Shown: positions 45,035 through 53,370 of the stretch, in pieces
How the letters are laid out: every line of letters begins with the position of its first letter
How positions within the stretch are numbered: position 1 is the stretch's first letter
Origin: Aquamicrobium defluvii
Lineage (GTDB): Bacteria > Pseudomonadota > Alphaproteobacteria > Rhizobiales > Rhizobiaceae
Assembly (NCBI RefSeq): GCF_004363725.1
Contig: NZ_SNZF01000007.1
Span: forward strand, 62,001 to 126,000
Direction: 5' to 3'
Length of the DNA stretch: 64,000 nucleotides
The notes under the pieces: model-generated
Seen by the model: the letters and a program-made list of their open reading frames with translations, nothing else
The model's database searches: none
What the model was told of the DNA's origin: nothing
Position numbers and translations under genes: made by a program

Positions 45035-45886
45035 TTACTGGGCAGCGCACTGCTTCTCGCGGGTCGTCGAGATCGCCGCGGCGGCCGAGAAGCCATAGGG
45101 CTCGATGATCTTCGCGAAGTCACCGGACTCCTTCATCTTCGCCAGTTCGACGTCGAAGGCATCGCGCAGCGCGGTATCCTTCTTGTTGAAGGCCGCGCCG
45201 TCGCAATAGACGGGCGCGCCCTCGACCGGCGCGATGACCTCGAGGTTCGGATCGTTCGCCTTCTGGACCAGATCGTTGATCGACAGCACCGGCAGCGAAT
45301 AGGCGTCGATGCGGCCGTCCTGCACCATCTTGAGCCCGCTCTGTCCGTCCGGCACCACGATCACGCGGTCGCGCGGCACGCCGGCGTTGAGCGCCAGCTT
45401 CTCCTCGGTGCCGCCGCCCGGCGCGCCGATCCTGGCGGACGGATCCCTGGCGACGTCCTCATAGCTCTTGAAGCCCTTGGGGTTGCCCTTCTTCACCAGC
45501 ATCGCCTCGGCATCGCACAGCACCGGCTCCGAATAGGCGACCGCCGCGCAGCGCTCCGGCTTCATGAACAGGCCGGCGGTGACGACATCGAAGCGGCCCG
45601 CCTGAAGGCCGGGGATCATCGCCCCGTATTCGGAGATGGAGGCGACCACGTCATCCACGCCGAGGCGCTTGAACACCTCGCGCGCCACATCGGGCGCGGC
45701 GCCCGACACCTTGCCGTCTGCCGCGACAGCCGTATAGGGCGGCTCGTTGGCGATGGCGAGGCGGGCGAAACCCTGCTCCTTCAACTGCTCCAGCTTGGCG
45801 TCGTCGGCTTTCGCGGTGGCGGAGACGGCCAGAACGGCAGCGAAGGCCAGCCCGGCGGCGCCTGCAAGAATTCCCATTTTCCTCAT
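45035..45886 (-). CDS. ehuB: ectoine/hydroxyectoine ABC transporter substrate-binding protein EhuB
   Basis: 283 aa family 3 binding protein with a Sec signal (MRKMGILAGAAGLAFAAVLA...AKA-DD). The mature part has LKEQGFARLAIANEPPYTAVAADGKVSGAAPDVAREVF, characteristic of EhuB, and ISEYGAMIPGLQAGRFDVV. It binds ectoine and 5-hydroxyectoine in the periplasm. It lies 85 nt after ehuA. Confidence 0.93.
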   Translation of the reverse strand: MRKMGILAGAAGLAFAAVLAVSATAKADDAKLEQLKEQGFARLAIANEPPYTAVAADGKVSGAAPDVAREVFKRLGVDDVVASISEYGAMIPGLQAGRFDVVTAGLFMKPERCAAVAYSEPVLCDAEAMLVKKGNPKGFKSYEDVARDPSARIGAPGGGTEEKLALNAGVPRDRVIVVPDGQSGLKMVQDGRIDAYSLPVLSINDLVQKANDPNLEVIAPVEGAPVYCDGAAFNKKDTALRDAFDVELAKMKESGDFAKIIEPYGFSAAAAISTTREKQCAAQ

Positions 45887-45971
45887 TGTTCCCGGTTCCT
45901 CTTCTGTTTTCTGTCTTGCGGTTTCTGCGGCATTCGGCGCGGCAAGCCGCTCCGTGCGGTCAGACCCGGTT

Positions 45972-46757
45972 TCAAACCCGATGTCCGGCCGCGATGATCT
46001 TCTTCAGGAAGCTTTGCGTGCGTTCCTGCTTCGGATTGCGGAAGATCTCCTCAGGCCTGCCCTCTTCCACGATGCGGCCGCGGTCGAAGAACAGCACGCG
46101 GTCGGCGAAGTCATGGGCGAAACCCATTTCGTGGGTGACCAGAAGCATGGTCATGTCGGTCTCGTCGGCCAGCCGTCGCATGACGTTCAGCACCTCTTCG
46201 ACCAGTTCCGGATCGAGCGCCGAGGTGACCTCGTCGAACAGCATGATCCTGGGCGACAGTGCCAGCGCCCGCGCAATCGCCACGCGCTGCTTCTGGCCGC
46301 CGGAAAGCTGCGCGGGCATCGCCCTGGCCTTGTCGGCCATGCCGACCATGTCGAGCAGTTCCATGGCGCGCTTCTGTGCCTGCGCCTTCGGCACGCCCTT
46401 GGTCAGCATCGGCGCCAGCGTCACGTTGTCGAGCACGCATTTGTGCGGAAACAGGTTGAAGAGCTGGAACACCATGCCGATCTTCTGGCGCATCCTGGCC
46501 AGATGCCGCTCGTCGGCCGGCACCAGCTTGCCCCCGCGCTCCATGTGGTAAAGCTGCTCCCCCTCGACCTCGATATGGCCGCCGTCGATGCGTTCCAGCG
46601 TCATGAGGATGCGCAGGATCGTGGTCTTGCCCGAACCCGAGGGGCCGATCAGCGCCAGCTTCTCGCCGGGCATGACCTGCATCGACAAGCCGTCCAGCAC
46701 CTTGAAGGCACCGAAGCTCTTGGAGATTGAATCGATCCTGACGATGGGTTCGGCCAA
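45972..46757 (-). CDS. ehuA: ectoine/hydroxyectoine ABC transporter ATP-binding protein EhuA
   Basis: 261 aa, apparently from a TTG start at 46757 preceded by GGGGAAG; no in-frame ATG fits the N-terminus. Walker [11 protein letters not shown]-loop [11 protein letters not shown], signature LSGGQKQR and Walker [15 protein letters not shown] are intact. It is the first gene of the ectoine operon. The 127-nt gap to enuR upstream holds the likely promoter and operator repeats. Confidence 0.92.
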   Translation of the reverse strand: MAEPIVRIDSISKSFGAFKVLDGLSMQVMPGEKLALIGPSGSGKTTILRILMTLERIDGGHIEVEGEQLYHMERGGKLVPADERHLARMRQKIGMVFQLFNLFPHKCVLDNVTLAPMLTKGVPKAQAQKRAMELLDMVGMADKARAMPAQLSGGQKQRVAIARALALSPRIMLFDEVTSALDPELVEEVLNVMRRLADETDMTMLLVTHEMGFAHDFADRVLFFDRGRIVEEGRPEEIFRNPKQERTQSFLKKIIAAGHRV

Positions 46758-46810
46758 TGTCTTCCCCGCTCAAGAGGATGTTCCGGCCTTTACGATGCGG
46801 ACGACTTCAA

Positions 46811-46844
46811 ATCATGTCAATTGCCAAAATAATATCATGACAAT
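46811..46844. promoter_or_regulatory. direct repeats upstream of ehuA, candidate EnuR operator
   Basis: ATCATGTCAAT (46811-46821) and ATCATGACAAT (46834-46844) are near-identical with a 23-bp period, the two-turn spacing expected for MocR-type regulators. TGTCAATTG (46815-46823) recurs as its reverse complement at 48297-48305 before enuR. Confidence 0.5.
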
Positions 46845-46884
46845 ATTTGCGGGATCGTCATTTTCCGAGCGGAAACCTGCGCTC

Positions 46885-48270
46885 CTAGATCGCCAGCAGC
46901 AGATGCTCCGGATCGGCCAGCAGCAGCCGGGTGACGACTCCGAGCCCGGTGCGCAACTCGCTTTCGGTGGTCGAGCCGAGCGAAATGCGCACCGCCGGTT
47001 GCCATGGTCCCTCCGCGATGCGGAAGGAAGCGCCGGGCGCGATGGCCACGCTTTGCAGGCGCGCCTGCGCGACGAATCCTTCCTCGGCGCGGCCATCCGG
47101 CAGCGGCAGCCAGATATGCAGGCCATCGCGATGGGCGCGGAAGGCAATCCCCTCCAGCGCCTCGGCGGCGATGGCGAGGCGGCGGCGCACGGCCTCGCGC
47201 TGCCAGCGCACCAGCTCCATGGCGGTGCCGTCGCTCACCCATTTGGTGGCGATCTCGGCCACCATGGGTGTCGCCATCCAGTTCGTCACCAGATGCCGGT
47301 TGGCGGCGGCCGTGACGTAGCGGTCCGGCACGGCCAGATAGCCGATGCGCAGGCCCGGCACGGTGATCTTGCTGAACGAGGTGACGTAGAGCGTGCGCTC
47401 CGGCGCGAAATGGGCGACGGGCGGGGCGCGATCCTCGACCAGCGGGCCGAGCACGTCGTTCTCGATGATGGCGATGTCGTGCCGGCGCGCCACTTCGGCC
47501 AGTTGCGAGCGGCGCACCGAACCCATCAGCGATGCCGTGGGATTGATGACCGAAGGCTGCACGAACACGGCGCGGATGCTGCTCTGGCGGCAGGCCGCAT
47601 CGAGCGCCTCGGGCACGATGCCCTCGTCGTCGATGGGCAGCCCTTCCAGGTTGAAGCCGAGATAGCGCGCCAGCGGCACCAGCGTGTGATGACCGATGGC
47701 CTCGGCGGCCACGGTGGAACCGGGCGGGGCGACGCTCATCAAGGCCACAGTCATGCCCCCGGTGGCGCCGTTGGTCAGCGTGACGTTCTGCGGCGAGACC
47801 TCCAGTCCGCAGGCGCGCAGCCATTCCACTGCGACGGCGCGGTGGCGGGGAAACACCATGTTGGGGCGGAACGACAGCGCCGAGCTGGCCGGCAGTTCCC
47901 CCGCCAGCCAGGCCAGCCCCTGTTTCAGCCGTTCCAGATGCATCGGCTCGCACACCGGCTTGAGGATCGACAGATCGATGACCTCACCGGGCCGCTCGGG
48001 CAGATAGGGCGGGTCGGGTTCGCGGCGCTGGGTCTGCACGAAGCTGCCGCGGCCGATTTCCCCGACGACGAGGTCGCGCCTGATCAGCTCCTCATAGGCG
48101 CGGCTCACCGTCTGCACCGAAAGCCCCAGCTCGTCGGCCAGCGCCCTGTGGGTGGGCAGGCGCTCGCCATTTCTGAGCCGGCCGTCATGGATGGCGCGAG
48201 CGAACTGGTCGGCCAGCGACAGATAGGCAGGGCGGCGGATCAGGGCCGGGTCGGGGCGCCATTGTGTCAT
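46885..48270 (-). CDS. enuR: MocR-type GntR/aminotransferase regulator of ectoine genes
   Basis: 461 aa from the ATG at 48270. The N-terminal GntR winged helix (about 15-80) has RLPTHRALADELGLSVQTVSRAYEELIRRDLV; the rest is a fold type I aminotransferase-like effector domain with Lys301 in TSFSKITVPGLRIGYL as the PLP-binding Lys, close to the Lys known in EnuR of Ruegeria. It represses ectoine genes until an ectoine-derived inducer (N-acetyl-diaminobutyrate/diaminobutyrate) reacts with PLP. It lies upstream of and parallel to the ehu operon, divergent from doeX. Confidence 0.9.
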   Translation of the reverse strand: MTQWRPDPALIRRPAYLSLADQFARAIHDGRLRNGERLPTHRALADELGLSVQTVSRAYEELIRRDLVVGEIGRGSFVQTQRREPDPPYLPERPGEVIDLSILKPVCEPMHLERLKQGLAWLAGELPASSALSFRPNMVFPRHRAVAVEWLRACGLEVSPQNVTLTNGATGGMTVALMSVAPPGSTVAAEAIGHHTLVPLARYLGFNLEGLPIDDEGIVPEALDAACRQSSIRAVFVQPSVINPTASLMGSVRRSQLAEVARRHDIAIIENDVLGPLVEDRAPPVAHFAPERTLYVTSFSKITVPGLRIGYLAVPDRYVTAAANRHLVTNWMATPMVAEIATKWVSDGTAMELVRWQREAVRRRLAIAAEALEGIAFRAHRDGLHIWLPLPDGRAEEGFVAQARLQSVAIAPGASFRIAEGPWQPAVRISLGSTTESELRTGLGVVTRLLLADPEHLLLAI

Positions 48271-48283
48271 GACTTCATTAGAG

Positions 48284-48315
48284 ATCGAAATCAGTTCAAT
48301 TGACAATCGAAATCA
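48284..48315. promoter_or_regulatory. direct repeats in the enuR/doeX intergenic region
   Basis: ATCGAAATCA occurs at 48284-48293 and 48306-48315, a 22-bp period, and CAATTGACA (48297-48305) lies between them. They are placed to control both divergent regulator genes. Confidence 0.5.
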
Positions 48316-48356
48316 TTCGCCATCATGGTGCGGTCGCAGCACGAAACCGGAACGCC

Positions 48357-48848
48357 ATGGCCGCCACGAAGCTAGACGCCACAGACCTGAAGATCCTCGA
48401 CGCGATCCAGCGCGACGGGCGCATCACCAAGCTGAAGCTCGCCGAGCAGGCAGGGCTGTCGCCAACACCGTGCTGGATGCGGCTGGCGCGGCTGGAAAAG
48501 GCCGGCATCGTCACCGGTTATCACGCCCGCATCGCCGTGCGCGCGATCGCGCCCGTCACCAGCGTTCTGGTGGAAGTGACGCTCGCCAATCACCGGCAGG
48601 CGGACTTCGACCGTTTCGAACGGGTGGTGCGCGATACGCCCGAAATCGTCGCCTGCTGGTCGGTCGGCGGTGGCGTCGACTACCTGCTCAAGGTGATGAC
48701 ACGCGACATCGACGCCTATCAGCGCCTGATCGATTCGCTGCTCGAACGCGAAATCGGCATCGACCGCTATTTCACCTACATCGTCACCAAGACCGTCAAG
48801 GACGACACGGTGCTGCCCCTGGCTGAACTGGCCGGCCCGGCCGGCTAG
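48357..48848 (+). CDS. doeX: AsnC/Lrp-type regulator of ectoine degradation
   Basis: 163 aa from the ATG at 48357; an earlier in-frame TTG exists in the operator region. The HTH is LDATDLKILDAIQRDGRITKLKLAEQAGLSPTPCWMRLARLEKAGIV, followed by an RAM-type ligand domain (TSVLVEVTLANHRQADFDRFERVV; CWSVGGGVDYLLKVMTRDIDAYQ). It is divergent from enuR and upstream of doeC/doeD, as in known doeX/asnC-containing clusters. Its TAG stop lies at the start of repeat C. Confidence 0.87.
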   Translation: MAATKLDATDLKILDAIQRDGRITKLKLAEQAGLSPTPCWMRLARLEKAGIVTGYHARIAVRAIAPVTSVLVEVTLANHRQADFDRFERVVRDTPEIVACWSVGGGVDYLLKVMTRDIDAYQRLIDSLLEREIGIDRYFTYIVTKTVKDDTVLPLAELAGPAG

Positions 48849-48951
48849 AGCATTTTGCAGTCAGACGGAATCGTCCGACGTCGCATAAATGCGGCTGAGA
48901 CAAACAGATGGAGCGGACGCCCGGATTTATCCGGACGTCCGCCGCTCTAAG
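48845..48951 (+). repeat. intergenic repeat, copy C (CTAGAGCATTTTGCAGTCAG type)
   Basis: Begins with CTAGAGC containing the doeX stop. Over the first 50 nt it closely matches 63310-63412 (AGAGCATTTTGCAGTCAG, GGAATCGTC, GACGTCGCA, AAATGCGGC). Its second half is a long GC hairpin (CGGACGCCCGGAT / ATCCGGACGTCCG). The rest of the gap to 49076 holds the doeC leader with GGGAGG. Confidence 0.7.
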
Positions 48952-49076
48952 CGCTGGCAGAGACATCGCGCGTCATCCGGGCATGAAATAGAGACTTTCT
49001 CCATGCCGCCCGGCCGGAACGGACCCTTTCTCCCCTCTCCCTGCCTAGACTGCTCCCGTCACAGGGAGGCCCCGCC

Positions 49077-50570
49077 ATGTCCGCGCATTTTTCCCGCCAG
49101 CAGCGCCACGAGGCGCTCGACCGTCTCGTCGACCGGCGGCTTTACCGCGAACTCGCCTATGTCGGCGGCCACTGGACGGCCAGCGCGGCGGCCCGCAGCT
49201 TCGAGGTCACGGACCCGGCCAGCGGCGCGACACTGGCCTTCGTGGCGGCGCTGGACGAAGGGCAGACCGCAGACGCCATATCGGCGGCGCACCGGGCTTT
49301 TCCCTCATGGCGCGCCCTGCTGCCGCAGGAGCGCTCGCGCCTGCTGCGCGCCTGGTACGAACTGATCGTCGCCGCCAGGGAAGACCTCGCCTTGCTGATG
49401 ACGCTCGAACAGGGCAAGCCGCTCAGGGAGGCGCGGGGCGAGATCGACTATGCCGCTTCCTTCGTCGAATGGTATGCGGAAGAAGCCAAACGGCTGAACG
49501 TGGAAGGCGTGACCAGCCATCTGCCCGGCGCGGAGATGGCGGTGCGGCGCGAGCCGCTCGGCGTCGTCGGCGTGGTGACGCCGTGGAACTTCCCGTCCGC
49601 CATGCTGACGCGCAAGGCCGCCGCAGCGTTGGCCGCCGGCTGCACCATCGTGGCGCATCCCTCCTCGCAAACGCCGCTGTCGGCGCTGGCGCTGGCCGAG
49701 CTTGGCGAACGTGCCGGTCTGCCGGCGGGCGTGTTCAACATCCTCACCGGCGCGGCGGCGCCGGTTGTCGGCACGCTGTGCGCGGACAGCCGCGTGCGGG
49801 CGCTGAGCTTCACCGGCTCGACCGAGATCGGGCGGAGGATCGCGGCCCAATGCGCGCCAACCGTGAAGCGGCTGGTGATGGAACTGGGCGGCCATGCGCC
49901 GCTGATCGTCTTCGCGGATGCCGATCCGGAGCGCGCCGCGCAGATCGCGCTCGACGCCAAATTCGCCACGTCCGGGCAGGACTGCCTTGCCGCCAACCGC
50001 ATCTATGTGGAGCGGCCTCTGTACGACGCCTTCTGCGCGGCTTTCGCCCGCCGCATCGCGGCGCTGAAGGTGGCGGAGGGGCTTGCCCCCGGCGCGGACA
50101 TCGGCCCGCTGATGCATGAGCGGGCCATCGCCAAGGTCGAGGAGCAGGTCGCCGACGCACTGGCGCGCGGGGCGCAGCTTGTCTGCGGCGGATCACGCCA
50201 TGAGGCCGGGCCGCTGTTCTTCCAGCCGACGCTGCTGGCCGGCGTGCCCGACGATGCGCTCATCATGCGCGAGGAAACCTTCGGGCCGGTCGCCGCCGTC
50301 ACCGCTTTCGATCACGAGGACGAGGTCGTCGCGCGCGCCAATGACACCGAATATGGCCTCGTTGCCTATGTGGTGACGGAGAACGGCGCCCGGCAGCGCC
50401 GCATGGCCAATGCGCTGGACTATGGCATGGTCGCCATCAACCGCGTCAGGATCACCGGCGCGCCGGTTCCCTTCGGCGGCGTCAAGCAATCCGGGCTCGG
50501 CCGTGAAGGCTCCCGCCACGGGATCGAGGTCTTCACGGACCTCAAATATATCTGCCTCGACCTGGCATGA
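49077..50570 (+). CDS. doeC: aspartate-semialdehyde dehydrogenase DoeC (GabD-like ALDH)
   Basis: 497 aa aldehyde dehydrogenase. Catalytic residues: Asn171 in TPWNFP, Glu269 in MELGG and Cys303 in SGQDCLA. GSTEIGRRI binds the cofactor. It would oxidise aspartate-semialdehyde (from DoeD) to aspartate. The Lys that normally precedes Pro in the cofactor loop (KPxxxTP) is His194 here (AHPSSQTP), which is unusual and may change NAD/NADP preference. The ATG follows GGGAGGCCCCGCC. Confidence 0.87.
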   Translation: MSAHFSRQQRHEALDRLVDRRLYRELAYVGGHWTASAAARSFEVTDPASGATLAFVAALDEGQTADAISAAHRAFPSWRALLPQERSRLLRAWYELIVAAREDLALLMTLEQGKPLREARGEIDYAASFVEWYAEEAKRLNVEGVTSHLPGAEMAVRREPLGVVGVVTPWNFPSAMLTRKAAAALAAGCTIVAHPSSQTPLSALALAELGERAGLPAGVFNILTGAAAPVVGTLCADSRVRALSFTGSTEIGRRIAAQCAPTVKRLVMELGGHAPLIVFADADPERAAQIALDAKFATSGQDCLAANRIYVERPLYDAFCAAFARRIAALKVAEGLAPGADIGPLMHERAIAKVEEQVADALARGAQLVCGGSRHEAGPLFFQPTLLAGVPDDALIMREETFGPVAAVTAFDHEDEVVARANDTEYGLVAYVVTENGARQRRMANALDYGMVAINRVRITGAPVPFGGVKQSGLGREGSRHGIEVFTDLKYICLDLA

Positions 50571-50599
50571 GCCGGCCGGCGCAATCTGCAAAGGAGAAC

Positions 50600-51976
50600 A
50601 TGATGCTCGACAAGTCCAACGAACTCGCCGCCTGGGATCGCGACCACTTCTTCCACCCGTCCACCCATATGGGCATGCACGCGCGCGGCGAGACGCCGAA
50701 CCGCATCATGGCCGGCGGCGAGGGCGTGACGGTGTGGGACACCGACGGCAGGAAGAGCATCGATGCCTTTGCCGGGCTCTATTGCGTCAATGTCGGCTAT
50801 GGCCGCCAGAAGATCGCCGACGCCATTGCCGGGCAGGCCAAGGAGCTCGCCTATTATCACGCCTATGTCGGCCACGGCACCGATGCCTCGATACGGCTGG
50901 CCAAGATGATCATCGACCGTGCGCCGCAAGGCATGAGCCGCGTCTATTTCGGCCTGTCGGGCTCGGACGCCAACGAAACCAACATCAAGCTGATCTGGTA
51001 CTACAACAATGTGCTCGGCCGGCCCGAGAAGAAGAAGATCATCTCGCGCTGGCGCGGCTATCACGGCTCGGGCGTCATGACCGGCTCGCTGACCGGTCTC
51101 GCCGCATTCCACAACGCCTTCGACCTGCCGCGCGCCCCGATCCTGCATACCGAAGCGCCCTATTATTTCCGCCGTGAGGATCGCTCGCTGTCGCAAGAAC
51201 AATTCTCGCAATATTGCGCCGACAGGCTGGAAGAGCTGATCCTCGCCGAAGGGCCGGACACCGTCGCCGCCTTCATCGGCGAGCCGGTTCTGGGCACCGG
51301 CGGCATCGTGCCGCCGCCTGCCGGCTACTGGCCGAAGATTCAGGCGGTGCTCGACAAATACGACATCCTGCTCGTCGCCGACGAGGTGGTGACCGGCTTC
51401 GGGCGGCTGGGCTCGATGTTCGGGTCCGACCATTACGGCATGAGGCCCGACCTCATCACCATCGCCAAGGGGCTGACCTCGGCCTATGCGCCGCTCTCCG
51501 GCGTCGTCGTCGGCGAGAAGATGTGGGAAGGACTGGTCAAGGGTTCCGACGCGCTCGGCCCCATCGGCCATGGCTGGACCTATTCCGCCCATCCGATCTG
51601 TGCCGCGGCCGGCGTCGCCAATCTGGAACTGATCGACGAACTCGATCTGGTGACCAACGCCGGCGAAGTCGGCCACTGGTTCAGGGATGCGCTGCAACAG
51701 GCTCTCGGCGGGCACCCGAATGTCGGCGAGGTACGCGGCGAAGGTCTGCTGGCGGCGGTCGAATTCGTCAAGGATCGTGACGACCGTACCTTCTTCGATG
51801 CCGCCGACAAGATCGGCCCGCAGGTGGCGGCGGCCTTGGCCGAGCGCGGCGTCCTCGGCCGGGCGATGCCGCAGGGCGACATCCTTGGCTTCGCCCCGCC
51901 GCTCTGCCTGACGAAGGAGGAGGCCGACACCATCGTCGCAAAGACAGCGGATGCGGTGAAGAGCGTGCTGGGCTGA
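50600..51976 (+). CDS. doeD: diaminobutyrate aminotransferase DoeD (class III)
   Basis: 458 aa from the ATG at 50600 after AAAGGAG; a second ATG follows at 50603, and the longer frame from 50567 overlaps doeC. Class III aminotransferase motifs: GLSGSDANETNIKLIWYYN, RWRGYHGSGVMTGSLTG, LVADEVVTGFGRLG and TIAKGLTSAYAPLSG with the PLP Lys. It converts 2,4-diaminobutyrate to aspartate-semialdehyde, the step before DoeC. Cytoplasmic. Confidence 0.88.
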   Translation: MMLDKSNELAAWDRDHFFHPSTHMGMHARGETPNRIMAGGEGVTVWDTDGRKSIDAFAGLYCVNVGYGRQKIADAIAGQAKELAYYHAYVGHGTDASIRLAKMIIDRAPQGMSRVYFGLSGSDANETNIKLIWYYNNVLGRPEKKKIISRWRGYHGSGVMTGSLTGLAAFHNAFDLPRAPILHTEAPYYFRREDRSLSQEQFSQYCADRLEELILAEGPDTVAAFIGEPVLGTGGIVPPPAGYWPKIQAVLDKYDILLVADEVVTGFGRLGSMFGSDHYGMRPDLITIAKGLTSAYAPLSGVVVGEKMWEGLVKGSDALGPIGHGWTYSAHPICAAAGVANLELIDELDLVTNAGEVGHWFRDALQQALGGHPNVGEVRGEGLLAAVEFVKDRDDRTFFDAADKIGPQVAAALAERGVLGRAMPQGDILGFAPPLCLTKEEADTIVAKTADAVKSVLG

Positions 51977-52014
51977 GTTTCCGACTCCGACAATATCCCT
52001 TGCGGCAAACGGGC

Positions 52015-53133
52015 ATGACCGAAATGACAAAACCTCCCCTCCCCCAGACCATGGCGGCCGTCCTGCTGACCGGCCATGGCGGGCTCGGCAAGCTCGTCTA
52101 CCGCACCGATGTTCCCGTGCCGAAACCCGCGCCCGGCGAGGTGCTGGTGAAAGTCACCGCCTGCGGCATGAACAACACCGACGTGTGGGTGCGTGAAGGC
52201 GCCTATGGCACGGAGGAGGATGCCGCCGCCGTCTCCACATGGCGCCGGCAGGGCAACACGCTGACCTTCCCGCGCATACAGGGCGCCGACACCGTGGGGA
52301 CCATCGTCGCCACAGGCGAAGGCGTTCCTTCGCACCGCATCGGAGAGCGGGTGATGGTGGACTTCTCCATCTACAACCGCGACGACGATTCTCTGGCCGA
52401 CATCGACTATATGGGCCATGGCCGCGACGGCGGCTATGCAGAGTATCAGGCGGTGCCGGCCGAGAACGCCCATGCCGTCGACACCGATCTGACCGACATC
52501 GAACTGGCCACCTTCTGCTGCGCCTACCTTACCGGCGAGCACATGCTGGAGCGTGCCGGGCTGAAGCAGGGCGAGCGCGTGCTGGTGACGGGCGCGTCCG
52601 GCGGTGTCGGCTCGGGCATCGTGCAGCTTGCCCGCGCCCGTGGCGCCATTCCCTATGCCGTGGCCGGCAAGGGAAAGGAACAGGCCATTCTCGACATCGG
52701 CGCGGAAAAGGTCGTCACGCGCGGCGTTGCCGACCTGCCGGAAGCGGTTGCCGAAGCCACCGGGGGGCGGCCGATCGACGTGGTGGCCGATCTGGTCGGC
52801 GGGCCGATGTTCAACGACCTGTTGCGCATCCTGCGCCCGGAAGGGCGCTACACCACCGCCGGCGCCATCGCCGGGCCGGTCGTGCAGCTCGACCTGCGAA
52901 CCATGTATCTGAAGCAGTTGCAGCTTCATGGCTCCTCTCAAGGGACGCGCAAGGATTTCCGGCGTCTGGTGCGCTATATCGAGGAAGGCAAGATCCGGCC
53001 TCTGGTGGGCGGTGTTTACCGGCTGTCGGATTTCCACCGCGCCCAATCGGATTTCATGAAGAAGGCATTCGTCGGCAAGCTGGTCGTCGTTCCCGATGCC
53101 GTCCACACTCCTGACGGAATTGCCAAAGATTGA
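52015..53133 (+). CDS. zinc-type alcohol dehydrogenase/quinone oxidoreductase (MDR superfamily)
   Basis: 372 aa from the ATG at 52015 (MTEMTKPPLP), with another ATG at 52024. GroES-like N-terminal domain with ACGMNNTDVWVREGAYG, then a Rossmann domain VLVTGASGGVGSGIVQLARARGA, the AxxGxxG-like NADP(H) motif of the family. The usual catalytic Zn-ligand set is not obvious (GADTVG rather than GHExxG), so a Zn-independent reductase is likely. It lies 38 nt after doeD and may be co-transcribed, but no ectoine step needs it. Confidence 0.8.
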   Translation: MTEMTKPPLPQTMAAVLLTGHGGLGKLVYRTDVPVPKPAPGEVLVKVTACGMNNTDVWVREGAYGTEEDAAAVSTWRRQGNTLTFPRIQGADTVGTIVATGEGVPSHRIGERVMVDFSIYNRDDDSLADIDYMGHGRDGGYAEYQAVPAENAHAVDTDLTDIELATFCCAYLTGEHMLERAGLKQGERVLVTGASGGVGSGIVQLARARGAIPYAVAGKGKEQAILDIGAEKVVTRGVADLPEAVAEATGGRPIDVVADLVGGPMFNDLLRILRPEGRYTTAGAIAGPVVQLDLRTMYLKQLQLHGSSQGTRKDFRRLVRYIEEGKIRPLVGGVYRLSDFHRAQSDFMKKAFVGKLVVVPDAVHTPDGIAKD

Positions 53134-53235
53134 AAGGGATACTGGCGCAACACCTGATTGTTGCCAGCAGGATTCTTCGGCTGTGGCATGCCGGTGATGA
53201 TCACGCCACCGATGGACTGATTTATCGCAGCCTGC

Positions 53236-53364
53236 AACTTCGGCCGCAGGCTCAAGGCGCTGAAGGGCCTCACACTTTATGAATTCATCTGCAAGCGATG
53301 GACTTCGGAGCCGGATCGGTTCAGCATCGATCCAACCCACCAAATGCCGGGACTGAGCAACTAG
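53236..53364 (+). pseudogene. IS481-family transposase C-terminal remnant
   Basis: 43 codons read NFGRRLKALKGLTLYEFICK then RWTSEPDRFSIDPTHQMPGLSN and a stop. This matches the conserved end of IS481 transposases (LKxLKGLTPYEFICKxWTSEPxRF...HQMPGLN). No DDE catalytic part is present. It sits between the ectoine/MDR unit and the converging hut-like operon. Upstream, 53134-53235 shows nothing clear. Confidence 0.75.
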
Positions 53365-53370
53365 CGCGGA

